Below, one piece after another: positions 62,431-64,000 of a stretch of 64,000 nt of DNA. Within the stretch, counting starts at the first letter, position 1; each line of letters opens with the position of its first letter. Origin of the DNA: Rhizohabitans arisaemae. Its GTDB lineage: Bacteria > Actinomycetota > Actinomycetes > Streptosporangiales > Streptosporangiaceae. The notes beneath the pieces are model-generated. The model was not told the origin of the DNA, searched no databases, and saw only the letters and a program-made list of their open reading frames with translations. The translations under genes and the position numbers were made by a program. The stretch is from positions 124,001-188,000 of the forward strand of contig NZ_BLRH01000060.1 of NCBI RefSeq assembly GCF_025996515.1, in the 5' to 3' direction.

Positions 62431-63594
62431 GTGACCGACCTCTCCCCCGACGACGCGCGACACGCCGTCCTCCGCGCCCAAGGCTTCACCGGACCCGGCA
62501 CGGCCGATCCCGACGTGCCCGCCATGCTCCGCCGCCTCGGCGCCGTACAACTTGACACGATCTCGGTGCTCGCCCGATCCCACGAGCTGATCGCCTACTC
62601 CCGCCTCGGCGCGCTCGGCCGGCCCGCGGTGGAGCAGGCCTACTGGGCCGAACCCGCCCAGGCGTTCGAGTACTGGTGCCACGCCGCCTGCGTCCTCCCC
62701 GTGGAGCACTGGCCGTACTACGCCTTCCGCAGGCGGGAGTTCCGAGAGCGGCGATTCCGATGGCACGAGGTGCCCCCCGTCGTGGACGAGGTGCGGGAGA
62801 TGGTACGGCAGCGCGGCTCCATCACCACCGCCGACCTCGGCGGGGCCAAGAAGGGCGGCCCCTGGTGGGACTGGTCCGATACCAAGATCGCCATCGAGTG
62901 GCTCCTCGACATCGGCGAGGTGGTCTGCACCCGGCGCGAGGGATGGCGCCGCGTCTACCGGCTCGCGGAAGGCGCGATCCCCGATCACCTGCTCGGGCGG
63001 GACGTCGACGACGCCGAGTGCGTCAGGTACCTGACCGGGGTGGCCGGACGCGCCCTGGGCGTCGCCACCCGGGCCGACCTCGTCGACTTCCTCCGGCTCC
63101 GCGGGCCGCACGCGGCGCTCCTGGACGAGGCCCTCGCCGGGGGAGGCGCCGGCCTGGTGCCCGTACGGGTCTCGGGATGGGCCAAGCCCGCCTGGGCCGA
63201 CCCCGCCGCCCTCGCCGGGCCCGCGCCGGCCGAACACCGGACCACGCTGCTCTCCCCGTTCGACTCGCTCATCTGGGAGCGCGCCCGCGCCGAGCGGATC
63301 TTCGGTTTCAGCCATCGGCTGGAGGCGTACGTGCCCAAGGCCAAACGGGTGCACGGATACTTCGCGATGCCCGTCCTGGCGGGGGGCGAGCTCGTCGGCC
63401 GGGTCGACCCGGCCCGGGAGGGCTCCGTCCTGGTCGCCCGGCAGCTCTCCTTCGAAGCCGACCGGCCCGGCGACGTCGCCACGATGGCGACGGCGCTGCG
63501 TCAGGCCGCCTCGTGGGTGGGGTGCGACTCGGTCAAGGTGGAGCGGGTGGAGCCCGCCGTCCTGGCGACCCCGCTGGCCGAGGCGCTCACCTGA
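62431..63594 (+). CDS. AlkX/YcaQ-like winged-helix DNA glycosylase
   Basis: 387 residues from a GTG. The Q-x-D motif VQLDTISVLARSH (Gln40, Asp42) is the catalytic signature of the HTH_42 glycosylases (E. coli YcaQ/AlkX and Streptomyces AlkZ), which unhook interstrand crosslinks and remove bulky alkyl adducts. Further family blocks are YWAEPAQAFEYWCHAACVLP, LLSPFDSLIWERARAERIFGF and YFAMPVLAGG. Single gene; no biosynthetic cluster nearby, so it is probably the general-repair type and not a self-resistance gene. Confidence 0.85.
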   Translation: MTDLSPDDARHAVLRAQGFTGPGTADPDVPAMLRRLGAVQLDTISVLARSHELIAYSRLGALGRPAVEQAYWAEPAQAFEYWCHAACVLPVEHWPYYAFRRREFRERRFRWHEVPPVVDEVREMVRQRGSITTADLGGAKKGGPWWDWSDTKIAIEWLLDIGEVVCTRREGWRRVYRLAEGAIPDHLLGRDVDDAECVRYLTGVAGRALGVATRADLVDFLRLRGPHAALLDEALAGGGAGLVPVRVSGWAKPAWADPAALAGPAPAEHRTTLLSPFDSLIWERARAERIFGFSHRLEAYVPKAKRVHGYFAMPVLAGGELVGRVDPAREGSVLVARQLSFEADRPGDVATMATALRQAASWVGCDSVKVERVEPAVLATPLAEALT

Positions 63595-63613
63595 CCGCCC
63601 CGGCCCGGGATCT

Positions 63614-64000
63614 TCAGGTGATTTCGAGCAGGCGTTCCCGGACCGCGTAGACCACGGCCTCCATCCGGGAGTGGAGCTGGAGCTTCTCCAGGATGTTCCG
63701 GACGTGGTTCTTCACCGTGTTCTCGGAGATGAACAGCTCCCGGGCGATGTCCCGGTTGTTCATGCCCTTGGCGACGAGACGGAGCACCTCCATCTCGCGA
63801 TCGGTGAGCCGGGGCACCGGAACCTGGGGAGGACGCTCGTCCTCCTTCTTGGCCATCGCCTTGAACTCGTGGATCAGCTTGGCGGCCATGGCGGGGTTGA
63901 TGAGGGACTGCCCGCCGTGCACCGCGCGCACGGCGTCGGGCACCTCGTCGAGCGCCACGTCCTTGAGCAGGTAGCCGGTGGCCCCCGCCTTGATCGCCTC
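63614..64000 (-). CDS. NarL/LuxR-type response regulator, C-terminal part (runs off the window)
   Basis: The readable 128 residues include the end of the receiver domain ([20 protein letters not shown]) and the full HTH ([40 protein letters not shown]). The gene continues past the right edge, so its start and phospho-Asp are not visible. Unlike the LuxR remnants at 10-12 kb this one is intact as far as seen. Its sensor kinase is not in the window. Confidence 0.92.
   Translation of the reverse strand, partial: EAIKAGATGYLLKDVALDEVPDAVRAVHGGQSLINPAMAAKLIHEFKAMAKKEDERPPQVPVPRLTDREMEVLRLVAKGMNNRDIARELFISENTVKNHVRNILEKLQLHSRMEAVVYAVRERLLEIT

Noticed and set aside
62431-63594. AlkZ-like self-resistance gene of a genotoxin cluster
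   Set aside because: No biosynthetic genes are near; secA and a response regulator flank it, so a housekeeping repair role is more likely.

Overview
This is a high-GC, gene-dense actinobacterial chromosome segment. The gene order smpB/ftsX/ftsE/prfB, a 180-kDa-type NAD-glutamate dehydrogenase, a secA next to an Rv3235-like gene, a dasR/GlcNAc phosphotransferase locus, a protein mannosyltransferase and a tmRNA with a long actinobacterial tag all point to a filamentous actinomycete. I infer the Streptosporangiales, from overall resemblance and not from a database match.

Layout. 1-7.3 kb: a tiny DUF2613-like protein, a polytopic membrane protein, a fused double acyl-CoA dehydrogenase, an anchored protein, an HtrA-like lipoprotein protease and two tandem small paralogues. 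7.5-9.7 kb: two secreted polysaccharide-degrading enzymes (CE1-like esterase with CBM2; AA10 lytic polysaccharide monooxygenase with CBM5/12). 10.1-12.0 kb: a degraded accessory patch in which a RelE/HigB-Xre toxin-antitoxin pair lies between two LuxR pseudogene pieces that share a 114-bp direct repeat, followed by an array of hairpins. 12.0-18.8 kb: ssrA (tmRNA), a penicillin-binding-protein homologue lacking its catalytic motifs, smpB, ftsX, ftsE and prfB. 18.9-30.9 kb: lipoprotein, NAD-GDH, AAA ATPase/nuclease, acetoacetyl-CoA synthetase, HAD hydrolase and CE7 esterase.

31.0-42.0 kb is the most novel locus. Two divergently transcribed paralogous secreted proteins of unknown fold, each with one Asp-box, share homologous leaders and three copies of a 14-bp palindrome. 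One arm continues into a CE7 acetyl esterase. The other continues through a CUT1 ABC importer (no ATPase), a DUF4127 protein, a LacI regulator, an FAD oxidoreductase and a TIM-barrel protein, mostly with ATGA overlaps. It looks like an uptake and catabolic system for an unidentified, probably acetylated, glycan.

42.1-48.1 kb: excisionase-like/PIN toxin-antitoxin pair, pruA, two HAD hydrolases, a DUF6912-like protein and an acyl-CoA dehydrogenase. 48.2-56.7 kb: a compact N-acetylglucosamine system, with a seven-gene minus-strand run (SIS isomerase/deaminase, EIIB, EIIA, HAD, HPr, EI, NagZ-like GH3 lipoprotein) diverging from dasR and the EIIC gene across a DasR-type operator. With the chitin/cellulose-active monooxygenase near 9 kb this suggests saprophytic growth on aminosugar polymers. 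56.7-64 kb: protein O-mannosyltransferase, Rv3235-like protein, secA, a small membrane protein, an AlkX/YcaQ-like glycosylase and the C-terminal part of a NarL-type response regulator running off the right edge.

Three intergenic regions hold seven copies of a previously unnamed palindromic element, each exactly 50 bp long and arranged in groups of 2, 3 and 2.
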